DNA of 64,000 nt from Polytrichum commune (Eukaryota; Streptophyta; Polytrichopsida; Polytrichales; Polytrichaceae), in NCBI GenBank assembly GCA_950295325.1, contig OX485805.1, positions 22,371,501-22,435,500 on the forward strand, given 5' to 3'. The position numbers and the translations under genes are program-made. Shown here piece by piece: positions 23,101 through 35,414 of this stretch. How positions within the stretch are numbered: position 1 is the stretch's first letter; each line of letters begins with the position of its first letter. Below the pieces are notes generated by a model, which was not told the origin of the DNA, made no database searches, and saw only the letters and a list, made by a program, of their open reading frames with translations.

Positions 23101-25230
23101 TGAATACATATCATTATTTTTAGATCATCCAATCAAATAAAAAAAGTATTGTATTTTCAATAACTCTCACAAATTGGGGTCTTTTTAGGAACACCCCGCC
23201 CCCTCATCCCAACCAACCAACCAAAAGCAAAAAAAACAAAAAAAAAACAAACAAACAAAAATCTTAAATTGAATCAAAGATATTTCATGCTCCTTTAAAA
23301 AAATGGTGACTCACTCAATATGGTGCTCCAATCAACATGCATTAAAGGTGAGAGAAATTGTTTGAACAAAGGAACTCACTGTTGCGTTGGTCCCAAAGGT
23401 GGGTATGGTGGGGAAAACCTAGCATAGGTTACGGTTGAGGCATTGGGGGCATATGTGCATGGTGACAGATGGTTGCATGGACTTAGGGGGTTGGGTGACC
23501 TGCAATATTACTTCATATGCATAGGTGCAACGTGTCATGATATGCACAGATCTAAGCTAGTGTTACTACCTAAAATGTGATGTTGTTCTTTCCAAAGGTT
23601 GGCGAGCCCTAGAGACTTAGGTTGGAGCACGCTTAACAACTTTTGGGAGTTGTTCATCCTTAAAGAAGTTTTTTAAGTAAAACTTAAACTCTATCATTTG
23701 GTAATTTCCACTAACATATTTCGTGCGGTAGATAGCGAAATGTCTACCCAACATTGAGCTTATTTTGAGCATATATTTTCTTTGATGTTTTTTCTTGCAT
23801 ATCTGTCTCCTTGCTACCATCGTATATATTGGTGTAAAACATGATCGATTTACAAGAGAATGGCCTCCCATTTGTTTCGGTGAAACAAACCACCAATGTC
23901 TTATTGTTTTAAAATAGCATATATTGAGGAAATCTCTTGCTAGGGACAACCTTTGAGCAAGCTCTAAACTAGGTTTGGACAAACTATGCACACTCGCAAC
24001 TATGTAATTTATGATCCATATTTTATTCAAATGCAATTTTGATTGCATAACATTCACAAGTCTTCACTCCATTTGTCAAGTTCATAATCGGGCAAGGCAG
24101 GGGAGGGGGAGGGGCGAGGGTGACTAATACCCTTGAGGTGCCTCACAAAAATGGGTCAAAAACATAAAAATAAAATGATGACTAATTTTCTCATGAACAA
24201 TAAATGTTGATAAGTAAAGTGTTTATATATGTATAACATGTTGTCAATGGCTTAATAGTTGTAGTAAATAAAATTGTATGAATTAATCACTACTTGTAAT
24301 GTAGGGGCAACAAAAAGAAATCCTTATGTAGGTTTTTAATGCACTTAGAAAGGCATCCCCGCAATAACATCACTAAGTTCCACTTGCTACTTACCTTATG
24401 CATAAGAATAATTTGGCCAAAGATCATAACTAAACAAAATGTGATTGTAAGGAGAAACGTTTGCTTTGGTCCCCATAGGTTTTACCTACTTTTATGCACA
24501 ACGTCATGTACATTTAACTAAGGGGGTTATTATTTTGAAACCATGTATGAACCCCTAAATGCCCAAGAAGCCAAGAAGTGGTTGCAACCATTTCTGAAAG
24601 ATATATCTCTCAAGGCAAACTTTTCTCTTTTCTTGTTTTTTTTTTCTCGCACCTTAACATAATAAAGTTTTGCACCGTCTAGAGCAAAGATATTGAAATT
24701 TAATTGTATATTGATGACTCTAAGGCATGGACCTTAAAGTGGTTGGAACCCTTGATTTTTTCTTCATTACTAAACTAGCTATTATTGGGAAAGTAACAAT
24801 GTCACTAAAATGAATATATTTGGTTTTTCCCACCAAAATATGCAACTCAAACTTCTAGCCAATCATATCAAAGATCAAGTGATTATGATACATTTGGAAA
24901 TTTATTATTTTATGAAGGAAAATGCTTGTAAAATGATTTTGTGGGGACTAAGGATAAAGATCCATATTCCAACCCGCATGGATATGATTTAATATTAACC
25001 CCCTGAAACTTTCCCTTGTATGACCACACAATTTAGAGTTGTTAATTCATAATTTATATTACATCTTTGATTCAAGCTAAAACCTCAAGCTTCAGGGTTA
25101 AGTATATCTACTCGTAACGGTCTTTAAAAACATCCCTTGTATGTGTGTGTATAGGAGCAGAGTGTTTTCAAAGATTTAGAGCCATTTTGGAACCCTGGAG
25201 AGGGCCTCAAGTTCCCATGCAATATCTCTC
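23101..25230. other. No recognised gene; one open frame of 146 residues
   Basis: The minus frame 23617-24057 is open for 146 residues and rich in K and aromatics. It matches no family I recognise, and AT-rich DNA gives such frames by chance. Other frames (24339-24521, 24810-24992) are shorter. A-rich low complexity lies at 23225-23265. Confidence 0.35.
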
Positions 25231-25233
25231 TTA

Positions 25234-26552
25234 GGGCCGGTTTACACTATGGACCATGAAGTTGGACCAGGGCTCTGCAAGGCAACTGATTGGCTCTTGA
25301 AGTTGTCCGGGGACAACTTCGGTTTACACTAAGGAAAAAATGGCAGAGGGACCATGCAGGTTGAGGTCCCCAAAATATAATTTTTAAGGCCTAATAAATG
25401 CACTGACATGGTCCAAAGGGTTTTGCGGTGAGAGAGGCAAGAGAGGTGGTCTGGTAGGAAAAGGCAAGGGCCCATGTCAAAGAAATGCCATTTCAAGAAT
25501 GTTTTAATGAATCTACCTTTTATGTGCCTTAATTATATTATAGCCCATGAGACATACTAACACTACCTTGCCCTACCCCTTAAACCGGCTTACACGTGTT
25601 TCATCAAACAACGCGGGACATCTACAACTCAAGAATTCAAGTGCAGATTTGTTGTTTTGGTCTACCAACTGCAATGTTTGGAATTTGGGGGCTTGTAATA
25701 TACCGTTGGAAAGGTCTTGAAAATATCTTTCCAACGGTATATTACACGTCCTATAATGTTTAAAAAATATAGTTGCAAAACAAAAAAGAAATATCTGTAG
25801 TCATTTAGTGACTGTAGATCAGGGTGGTCAAAAGAAGCGCAATGGGAAATCTTCTAACATTAATTATCAAAGAATTGAAATTTAATGTTGAGCAAGGTAG
25901 GGTGGTAGCAACATTAGATATAATCAAACACTAAAAATCCTATTTAGTGTAGTGACAACACAAGGTACATGTCACATGTACAAATTGAATCACTCGTTTT
26001 TTTGTAAAAATTGTTCTGAGAAGACCTCTCTTGACTCCATATGTTCCTCTCTCTACGTCCAATGCTTTCGTAAACCACGCTCAAAATTACAAATTTTTCC
26101 TATTCTCCTTGCAAAATCAGTGTTTGGATGCCCACAACATTCTTCACAAGCATGTACAAAAATATGTACAATCCTAGTAGCACGACTAGCTTCCTTCTCC
26201 TCTCCTCCATTTCGACCATACTTGCTGAATTTTAAGGTGAAAAGAAGAAAAAACTAAGTGACAAGATAAGTGAAGGCATGTGGAGGGAAATTGAAGTCAA
26301 CAAAATGGTCAAACTTCATTTTTTCCCAAAATTGCCCTTTTTGGGCTTATATTAAAAAAATCAGCACCTTCACTTCTTGCTGCATGGTCGTATCTCTTGG
26401 TCCACATTCGGTTTACACCTAGTGAGGGGCCCAATGGCTTTGTAAATCAAATTTTTAAGAACTCGGACCATGAAATGTAGACCATGAACTCGTACCGCGG
26501 AATAAGGCATCTTCCGTGGGACGAGTTCATGGTCTATGGTGTAAACCGCCCC
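25234..26552. mobile_element. Harbinger-like MITE family, long copy 2
   Basis: It starts gggccggtttacactatgga and ends with its complement, flanked by TTA on both sides (25231-25233, 26553-26555). The outer 270 and 300 bases align with copies 1 and 3, including the inner ggtttacac motifs. The central ~750 bases (about 25510-26260) have no counterpart there, so this is either a longer progenitor-like copy or a MITE with a nested insertion. A perfect 20 bp hairpin at 25694-25746 and a 101-residue frame at 25952-26257 lie in that centre. No transposase motif was recognised. Length 1319 bp. Confidence 0.8.
25694..25746. repeat. Perfect 20 bp stem hairpin
   Basis: tgtaatataccgttggaaag at 25694-25713 is the exact complement of 25727-25746, with a 13-base loop. 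It lies within the extra central part of the long MITE copy. It may be the remains of a nested foldback or a transcript hairpin. Confidence 0.85.
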
Positions 26553-26949
26553 TTAGATGTGGTTGAAAGGTTGTTTGGTTGATGGCTCCAAGGACCCCAA
26601 AACTTTGATAAGCCACGTAGCAAGCTCATTTCTTCATCAAATGGGGCGTGTCATATACCACCCAAAAGCTCTTACATGTGTACTTCTATTGATCTTAAAT
26701 ACACTTAGTAAATAAAAGAAATGAAACACACAAAGCTCCCAAAGTTTGATACTTTAATTTCGAGGACTTTGGGGGAAAGGCGTGGGAATAAACAGTAACA
26801 TATATGACATTTTAGTGGATTTCAAACAAACCAACTGTAAACTGCTTATTTACAAAGAGACTATAAAAAGTTGTCTTTAAGCCTTTGAGAAACATGGGGG
26901 TGAGAATATACTTCACGTAATATAAGTTATATTAACCACAATCCGGAAA

Positions 26950-27370
26950 GACTCGTGGACATGGCCAACAACAATGTAAGCTAGCACAAATTTAAGGTGG
27001 ATAGGTCTTAAAGAACACTTTTTTCCACCTAACCCACTTCTCCAAAGGATATGGAACATGCAATTAGTACAAGATGATTGATTAGCAAATTCAAATCAAG
27101 GCCGTAGACTTGTTCCTCATACTTTTGAGAGCTCATACGAACATCTTATCTTTTTATCAAAGTGAAGATTCTCGTGTTCAGTAAATGGTCATGAACCCCC
27201 CCCCCCCCCGGCCTCTCCTCTGACTATTGAACCTGGAATAGTTATCATATTTTGAACACAAAATCCAATCTCTTTGAACCACGTGTCTTATTGTTATTCG
27301 TTGTTGAAGCCACACCAACCCACCTTATAATACGGGTCGTTTAGTAAGGAAGGTAACCGAATAAGGCACC
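26950..27370 (-). repeat. Dispersed repeat family A, reverse orientation
   Basis: Collinear with 16040-16440: a gtacaagatgattgattag-like block, ctcatacttttgagagctca, atcaaagtgaagattctcgt, tggtcat, gactattgaac, acgtgtctt, gaagccacacc and gtaaccgaataa. A 14-base C-run interrupts it at 27196-27209. Confidence 0.65.
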
Positions 27371-27738
27371 TCGATGACGTGGCATTGCACGACTCATCAA
27401 AGGGTTGGGGCTTGAACTTAGAACCCTTAGAAGAGGAGGGGGGAGTTGGTACGTAAACGGGTGGCCTTGATCACATCGAAAGGGCACGCGGAATAAAATA
27501 AGATTAATAGGCCTTACACCGTGGAAGGGGAGTGGCTGAAGGCCACCGAGGCATCGAGGGCCCTTTGGAATAGTGAAGGAGCCTCCCCTTCATACGGGGA
27601 ACGCCCCCGAGGATAAGGTGATAAGCTTGATAAGATAAACATAAGGCTTATTTATAACACGTTCCCCGTGTGTGGGAACGGCTTCCACGCACGCAGGTAT
27701 GTATGCACATGTGTATCGCCCGGAATCATGACACCATC
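27371..27738. other. No recognised gene
   Basis: A locally GC-richer stretch with short frames only. Nothing else is seen between the repeat copy and the next MITE. Confidence 0.4.
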
Positions 27739-27741
27739 TTA

Positions 27742-28282
27742 GGGGTTGTTCACACCATGGACCATGAGGTCGCCCCAAGGCCTTGTAAAATTTGTGATTG
27801 GCTATTGAACCACTTCAGTTTACACCAAGGAACAAGCGTATGTTAGAGTGAGCATGGAGTTCGAGGTCCCCAAACAACGTATTCTAAGGCCTACATTATT
27901 CACTGACACGGTCCAAAGGGTTTTGTAGTGGGAGAGGCAAAAGAGGTGCTCTGATAGGAAAAGGCAAGAGTCCATGGCATAGAAACATTGTTATGATGAA
28001 ATTTTTGGGGGGGAAAAGAAGATGAAGACAAGAGAAGACCCCAAAAAATGATCAAACTTGATTTACATTTTTCCTTTTTACAAAACTGCCCTTTTGGACA
28101 TATGTAGAACAAATCAACACGTTCACATTTTGGTGCATGGTCATTCCTCTTGATCCACATTCGGTTTACACCTAGTGAAGGGACCCAAAGGCTTTGTAAA
28201 TTGATTTTTTTAAAGAAATCGGACCATGGAAAAAGGCCATCTTCCATGGTCCAGCTTCATGGTCCATGGTGTAAACGGGCCC
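27742..28282. mobile_element. Harbinger-like MITE, copy 3 (diverged)
   Basis: The left end ggggttgttcacaccatgga pairs with the right-end complement gggcccgtttacaccatgga. The flanks are TTA and TCA, a 3 bp duplication with one change. The interior aligns with copy 2 (tttgtagtgggagaggcaa, ccacattcggtttacaccta, ggctttgtaaat). The 115-residue minus frame here is a by-product of the repeat, not a gene. Length 541 bp. Confidence 0.75.
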
Positions 28283-28289
28283 TCATATA

Positions 28290-29049
28290 AGTTACACCCG
28301 AATTCCCGTAAGGCAGGTTAACCTCAAAGCCATTTCCCCTTCTCACACAGTATGCGCATGAATAGGGCTCAGAAGCAAAGGTTTTGAGTCAAAGTCACCA
28401 CCAGGCCCTTGTTTTTGTGAAACTTATCCACTGCCCGAGAAATCATGCAAAGAAGATTGAGACGAAGGAAAGTTTAGTTAACCCTTGGAGGTCAACACGT
28501 GCTTTTTGAAGATGAAGATGAGAGACTCTCAATGAATGCGGCTCGATTGTTGATGTTTAACACTAAAATTAGAGTTGTCAAACATCTCTTAGATATCACG
28601 TTTGTATGGTTGGAAATCAAATTCAAGATCTTGACATGCCATGTTCAAAAATTTCACTGGAATAATATCCTATAAACAAGTCTGAATGGCAAGGTGTATA
28701 TTTTATGAAAGTATATTTCTTTCACTTGGAGGCTCAAAACTATGAAAGATGGAGAAAAATAGAGTTATGTGTGTGCATGATGTGGAAAACGATAGTTTTA
28801 TGTACTTTGCCATATTTTTCAACTTATTTCTTGATTTAGACAACTTTCTCATTACAAAACCAGGTAGGAGTTGTTACAATAAGAAGCCTAACGTTCTAAC
28901 CAATGGTTAAAGATGGAGCTATCACAACAATTTTCATTTTTTATTCTCTTCTCAAAACGTTCCGTAGGGGTTTTTGATGACATGTACGGATTAAGAGAAC
29001 CTTGGAGTGTGCATGTTACCAAGAGCATCAAGTTTCAAAGAATTTGAAA
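28290..29049. other. No recognised gene
   Basis: AT-rich with short frames only and no recognisable repeat ends. Confidence 0.4.
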
Positions 29050-29051
29050 GT

Positions 29052-29464
29052 ACGTTGATTATCCCAATTGATGAGGGAGGGCTAATAGTGCATGTGAGAA
29101 ATGACTGAAGGTGATACTAAACTTCTTTACGCTATGAAATTAGTGTCACCAAAAGATCTAGGAAGCATATGTTCATCTCAACACTGTTCATAGCAACACT
29201 GTTCATTGAAAGCACAAGCACGATTCATCTCCGCACCATTCAGTGACAAACATGTGTTTGCACATTATTATTATTATTATTTTATCAATCTACAAGCACC
29301 TTAGAACATGTACTAATCTTCTTGAAATGCATGTTAAATGAGCATGTACTAATGAATTTAGTATCACTTAGTAAAATTTCCAACCGTCGTTAAGTTTGAG
29401 ACTTGACAACATCGTGCTTGTTTTGGAAATTAATACCACACACTAATTGGGATAATCAATGTAG
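29052..29464. mobile_element. Inverted-repeat element with ttgattatcccaatt ends
   Basis: The left end ttgattatcccaatt (about 29054) and the right end aattgggataatcaa (to about 29460) are perfect 15-base complements about 400 bases apart. Second-tier pairing occurs inward around gtgatactaaa (about 29112) and its complement (about 29360). The middle has an ATT microsatellite (29268-29282). The interior is not coding. The target-site duplication is unclear, so the class is open. Confidence 0.55.
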
Positions 29465-30190
29465 TATACATATATCAAGATAGTGGTAACAAAAAAAATT
29501 ATCTTCTAATTAACCGAATACAATAACCTCTATGAGATAAAGGCCGAATTATATCAACTTAATCGTCCAATTGGAAGAATAACTTGAGAATGCCTTAGTA
29601 ATATACTTTGAACAAGGCAACTTCCTATGTAAGGCGGCGGTCTTTTATTCTTGATAATCTTTGGAGCCATACGGTCATAGACGAGAAAAAAATCTTCCAT
29701 ATCTACTTCCATACCTAGGAGTACTTTTCAACCTCAACGAATTTCGAGCTTCCACCTAACAAACAACAAGGGCGCCATGTCCCATGCCCCAAGGATCAAC
29801 TTCTTAACCTCCACGGGCAGCCCCTCGAATTTTCAAAACTTCGGGCGGTGGGACCCACCGGCGTAAGTGGGACCCATAAAATCGGGAATTGGTGCCTTGT
29901 GGCTCGCCAATCGAATTTGGACATCCAACTATCTGGGACCAAAGATAGGCGTAATATTGGTTCTTTCTTGGGCCTCGAGAAACCGTTGCCACCTATAATA
30001 TAGTTAAAATAGTTAGCACTGTAGAAGAGGGCACTAGACTGGGACTAGGGCTCATGAATAAGGGGGTACAATGATATAATTAGATAGAGGCATCCACCAA
30101 GTTGGCAAGCATTATTCGCACTCGGCCATATTTCCATCCCGAAAATAATACCCACTTTTCGGGCAAAAGCCCAACGCCCCTAACTAACCG
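29465..30190. other. No recognised gene
   Basis: Short frames only. A small GC-richer patch lies at 29800-29900. Confidence 0.4.
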
Positions 30191-30196
30191 CCACCG

Positions 30197-30460
30197 TTTT
30201 TTTGTTTGTTTTTTTTTTTTTTTTTGGGACAGAAGGCCCAGTGGCCGGGAGATTTGGGTGCATAATCGGTTGAGATCCTAGCGTTTTCAAGTCCAACCGG
30301 TTAAATGTTGACGTCTTTCCTTTGTCTTTGTTGATTGGGGGGATATTCCATAGATTCCTCTAAAATGATCAATACTTTTCTTAAAGTCTTGAGCTTGAAC
30401 CAATTGACTTCCAAATCCAACTGCTTCATCTCTAAGTAGTGGTCGGTCCTCCCTGTTCAT
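30197..30460 (-). repeat. Repeat shared with 40985-41150 and 43074-43285
   Basis: A T-run (30197-30223) precedes a segment whose minus-strand reading has gaagttgatt-like, tgatcattttagaggaat and ccaaccggttggacttg-like landmarks found in the two other copies. At 41 kb the same segment lies upstream of a LINE RT domain, so it is probably the endonuclease-RT linker region of that LINE family. Here it follows the 3' end of another LINE copy, so it is probably a separate fragment. Read on the minus strand, the T-run is an A tail. Confidence 0.5.
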
Positions 30461-30689
30461 TGAGAAGGTAAGCAAGCCGACGTCAAAATGCATTAAGAAC
30501 AAAAGGCAAATGCACCCCACTTTGAGGGGAGGTAGAGCCCCTCGGACGCGTCACACCGCCATGTAAAGAGTAACAAGAAGACCCAGACCCCACCTATGGA
30601 CAACCAACCAAACCACCCCCACCCCACTTAACCAAGGACAACCCTCAAGCCACCAAGAAACCAAAGCGCCAAACTACCTACATACATCA

Positions 30690-31300
30690 TCTTTTACAAT
30701 TCCAAGTGACTTTTGTTCTAACATGTCTACAAAAGGACACGTCTATCGCCTCAAGTTTGGTTGAAACCTTCGAGAAGGGCTTTGGCTGAATAGGCGCTAA
30801 TCTTAACAAATTTAACCACCTAATAGTTTAGGAAATTTAATCACATGATGAGGTTATCCCAAATAACGTGTTTAACATTGAATTTGTGCCATTGTGCTTG
30901 GTTGAATACCCTATCGTTATGCTCAATCTAAATTGCTCAAAACGCAACACCACAAAGAGATGCCAAATCTTAATCTTTTTAGCAAACTTTTTAGGAATCC
31001 TTTCACCAAAGAGAGTTTGTTTCTAGTAAAAGCTATCCTAATTGCTCGTCCTAATCCTACAAAATGCATGCATGATGAAAGTGGCCCATCGCCAAGCACA
31101 CCTAGATTGGATACATTCCAAAAACTTGTGTTTAACCAACATGCTTGTGTTAAGAAGGAAAAAAAAAAAAAAAAACAAAAACACATTGCTTGGAAATAAA
31201 CACTAGAATGGTATGTGCCCTCCATTCATTGACTGCGACCACCTTATGCCAAATGGACTAGATGAATGTAGTTTCCTCATCAGATCAAAGTGGGTCCCAC
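30690..31300 (-). pseudogene. LINE zf-RVT C-terminal remnant
   Basis: IWHKVVAVNEWRAH begins the region and matches IHKVVAVNEWRGK of the copy at 59169. It is followed by CIQSRCAWRWATF, ending in HNDRVFNQAQWHKF-like and SAKALLEGFNQT pieces in several frames. A 22-base A/T run (31158-31180) interrupts it. zf-RVT is a short zinc-binding module at the end of plant LINE polyproteins. It is inactive through frameshifts. Confidence 0.6.
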
Positions 31301-31689
31301 ACTTGTGCCCAACAAAACCTATAGTTCCCATGGAGGTGCCCTTGCCACTTGTCTACAACCCTTGACCCATTGGAAATCATGATAATGATTGCATCTCTGC
31401 CAAACTTGGTGGTGTAGTTAAGGAAACGGAAGCATCCACCCACTGCCACTAGCCCAAGTCCCAATTGAGAGTGGTTGTCTTGCCGTAAAAGAAGGTGATC
31501 TCCTCCTTCCTTGAACCTCTACACTGTTTATGGTCATGTGCACTATGTGAGAAGGGCCTAAACTAGATGCCTAGAGGTCTCAAGGCGTCAAGCCAATACG
31601 ATTCCATTCGTCAACATAAATAACTTCTTTCAGTGAAAAAAAAAATCTACATTATGACATTTAGAGTAGCATGTTGGGATATGTTGGAT

Positions 31690-31812
31690 GATAGTCACGT
31701 GTTTTAGTATGCAAGGGGAAGATATTTCTGAGCGTACTAATGGCAAGTGTCAAGTGTTTAATTCTAGCATGCAAGAGGAAGATATTCATGAGAATACCAT
31801 TGGCAAGTGTCA
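31690..31812 (+). repeat. 60 bp tandem duplication
   Basis: Two copies, 31693-31752 and 31753-31812, share atgcaag.ggaagatatt and aatggcaagtgtca / attggcaagtgtca at a 60-base spacing. They lie inside the 3' part of LINE copy A. Confidence 0.7.
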
Positions 31813-32899
31813 TTTGTGTACGCTTTAGTCAACTTGCATACCATTGTGTGACATAGGCACGCACCTCATTACGTTATTGAGTATACTCATGCCAAGATAT
31901 TAGTAAGTGCACTTGAACATAAGTGTCACGAGTTGACACTTGTGATGAAGTTGTTAATCATCAATGTAACCTAGCATATGCTTCAAAATAGGGTAAGTGA
32001 CACTATTATGCATGCGACACTAAATGCCATATATTGTGTAGTGGTATGAATGATTTTAACTATATGTAAAAAACCAACCACATAATTAGTGGGTTTTCCC
32101 CATCACTAAGGCATTGGGAATGGGTACCCACCATGTAGCATTTAACCACGAGAGGTAAGGTGGGACGATGTTGGTGCATGCATGAGGGGTAGACTCACTT
32201 GTGCTTTGCATAATAAATTCCGGGTCTTAATCCCCATTTTTGTGAAACCCCACCCATTGGCCAGGACGGGTCACATCCGTGTCATTCTCAAGAAGCTTTG
32301 CAAGTAAAAGTGATCCAATCAACATCCTCTATATTGGCTCAAGAGAAGAAGAAGAAGAAACTTTGATGCCCGTAGGGGACTGACGTGAATGAAGTGTCTG
32401 TTCGTTCCACCCCTAGACCTATGGCTCAAGAGAAAACTTAGCTTGAGCATTGTCCCAGATGATGAAAGTGCGGTACTCCTTGTCCCAAATGTCGGCAATG
32501 CTTTAGATTCCTTTGCAGTAAAGTTCGTGTGCCCTTGCATAGGCAAAACCTTTATTGATGAATTCAAGGCCCATGGACCACCAAATATTTGAGTGTAAAA
32601 GTTCCTCAAGGTTGTGTGTGCGTGTGGGGGGGGGGGGGTGGGGGTGATAAAGTACACTTTAACATAACCTTGCACGCCTTGCTAACATGACCCCAAATCT
32701 TGGATCCCACTAAACCTTGGTGTTGGGGTTTGGTAAACTAATTCAAACTAACCCCCAACTCCTATCATGTTGTGAGTTAAACCTTGCTAACCTAAATCTA
32801 AGCATAAGTTGCAGGTTAGAATCCTCATGTTCCATGGCTTTGACAATCCACTTGCATAGCAAGTTCGTCTTAGTAGCCTCATGATTGCAGAGTCCAAGT

Positions 32900-33470
32900 C
32901 CATGAAACTTTATCTTCATGCAACATTCCTTCTAGCTAATTCACATGTGGGTGAGTGGATCCTTGCCAGGCCAAGATTACGCCTCGGATTCTCCTCATAA
33001 TTGTGTTAGATCCACCCCACACCATGATGAAGAACCAAAGCATAGAAAGAATAACATGGTTGCAAATGACAACCTTGCATGCAAGTGAAAGATTCATAGT
33101 ACTTCAATGTCCAGTTTCTTGGCAAGAAACTAATCCATCTCATGTGTGTTAAGTTTAAGGCCAAATGGAGTGCCTAAGAGTTTGGAGGGATTGCCTTTCA
33201 CCCATTTCCAATTGTACCATGTAAGCCAAAATGGTTTGTGCGTGAATTTGACTAGCAAGCACAAGACTTTTCCCAATTGATTTTCATTCCCGAGGCGTCG
33301 CTATGAACCTTGAGAAGCCTAACAAGCTCATCTAAGTACTTCTTATCCGCTCTAGCCATGAACGAAAGACACATTGCTATTTCTTCCCCCATGGAATGAC
33401 TATCCCCTTAAGCCTACCCTCCATCACTTCTTTTTTAATGAGATGGGTCAAGACCTCCCCAACAATCAGA
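32900..33470 (-). pseudogene. LINE reverse transcriptase remnant (palm/thumb)
   Basis: On the minus strand: EVLTHLIKKEVMEGRLKGI, then after a stop KKYLDELVRLLKVHSDASGM leading into KINWEKSCA, followed by GLHGTIGNG and related pieces in other frames. The GxxINxxKS block is highly diagnostic of non-LTR RT. The catalytic Y/F-x-D-D box that should lie between is lost; the region corresponds to SFMARADKK. Copy B at 40500 has the equivalent GLDINWSKSTAY. Confidence 0.7.
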
Positions 33471-34429
33471 AAGAAGCAAGCTAAACACCTATCCCAAACC
33501 TCTCCTCACTTCTTGCCCACTTCATCTATTTGTGTGATCCATGTCCCCAGGTTGCTCTGCTATCGAATGTGGATTGTTTGTCCACGACCTCCTCTTTGGA
33601 TAGGCGCACCCTCAAGGCCACTGCTTGCAAGTCCAACCGATGTTTGGCACTCTAAAGAAGTGGAAGATATTCAGTTACGCAAATGCCATCATATTCCACA
33701 TGCAATTCTTCATCCTACAATTTGGGAGAGCACGGCCAAATATGGGCAACTGATACATTGTGCACTCCTATACATAACAGAGGTTATAGCCGCTGGCCCA
33801 AGATTTTCAAAGCCATGAAGGCGATGAGAGCAAAAGGAAAGGAAGTTGCCACAAAAGCCTTAGCTATAAAGAAAAAGAAAAAGAACCATGAAGGTTGTCA
33901 AAAAAATTAGGAGATACAAGTTCAATTGATGTTCCAAACGTTTAAGGCCTGCTAGTTCTATGACTATAGGTTGTGGTTGAATATCTATTGTATTTGAAAA
34001 ACCAAATCCTTAATGTATCAATGAATGTTTCCTATATTATGTATTTAAATGCAATTCAACACATGCAATTTTCAACCAATTCCCAAAATTTGCTTTCAAT
34101 GTGTCATAGCTTATTATATTTTATGCAAATGGTATGATATTTGGCTCAATTTCTTATTTTGATGACATGTATTTGTGCCAAATTGGTTTGTGCGGCCCAT
34201 AAAAATTGTTTATTTAATAAAAATTTAGTCACATTGAATATTTTTGGGTGTTTTTCTTGTTCTTATTTGAAAGCCACATCAAAATCATGAAAAAAATCCT
34301 CTAATTACAAAATATAGTATACCTTGTATCGAGCTCTTTTTTTTCTTCCTGAATGCCTTTGCATGTTGCTTGCTATGTTGTCTGAAAATCCTAGAAATAT
34401 GCCTAAGTTTGAAGAAAAAGGAGGCATCC

Positions 34430-35290
34430 TCTGTTAGACTTGCCCATTTTTCTTTAACTCATTTGCAACTTCTCCTTTAATATTTGAAACATTCCATTTT
34501 AACGGTGATTTCCTAATTTCTTCCTTGCCTATGCATAATTGATGTTGGAGAAGTGTATGATCAGATCCCACAACATTGCCACGGATGAAATATGAGGTGT
34601 GATTAATGTATTGCCTTCTATGTGGAGCGTAAAATTTGTCTGGTCTAGCCAACTTACAAGCCTGACCATACTGCATATTGATTCACGAAAACCTTGATCC
34701 CCCATGGTAGCAGAAAGAATCTTGAATTTAGAATGCAATAAGAAGTTTGTTCCAACTAAACATTTCGAGGTCACTGATTGCCCTCCCGCCATCATTAGAT
34801 TTGTCATTGGGTTTCTTTAGTCATATTAATGTTGCCTCTAATGATCCAATTACATTCTTTAGGAAAAGAGTCGGCCATAATATGCCATAATTATTTATGG
34901 TTGGTCGGGACATTGGGAGCGTAAACACATGCTAACACAAGGTTACCTCCCTTGATTTTTCCAAGCTTAATCCAAGCTACTCTATCTTCATATAAAGCCC
35001 CATGTGATGTAGCTTATCTAGCATATTTATTGAAAAGTCAAATACCCATTCCCTTTGTTCCCGCTACATTGGGGTTAATCCAACTTCTATTGCATGGAGC
35101 TGCTTCTAATATCCAATTCTTACACCTTGGCATAAGCCTAGATCTAAGGATTTCCACAATCCTACCCCTAAGTCTATGTAACATGACTACATCAATCCTA
35201 GGTGTTAAAAAATTAGGATTTTTTCCCCTTTGAGATGTTTTCTTGGTCATATAAACCTCGGATGTTATGTATCATTAGGTTTGATTTCAT
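34430..35290 (-). pseudogene. LINE APE-type endonuclease remnant
   Basis: One minus frame, broken by a few stops, reads ALYEDRVAWIKLGKIKGGN, then LACVYAPN, then NWIIRGNIN (normally G-D-F/I-N). After a frame change comes VVGSDHTLLQHQL, the S-D-H catalytic signature near the domain end. These are the expected blocks of the APE endonuclease that nicks target DNA for retrotransposition. The change of the catalytic Asp in the G-D-x-N block to Asn is itself inactivating. An N-terminal NIRGLYDQ block lies near 35280. Confidence 0.75.
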
Positions 35291-35414
35291 ATATGGTTGG
35301 TGGAAGTGTTAATGTCTCTAAATTTCTTCCTATAAGGGATTTACCTTGAGTGCCCAAATCCTCCTTTGTCTAGGAGTAAGCACATGTCGACCAATAGCAA
35401 TTAAGTTAGGTGCA

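Noticed and set aside
33396-33910. Possible plus-strand exon with a Lys-rich end
   Set aside because: Frames overlap, have no domain, and lie within the span of LINE copy A; there is not enough evidence for a gene.
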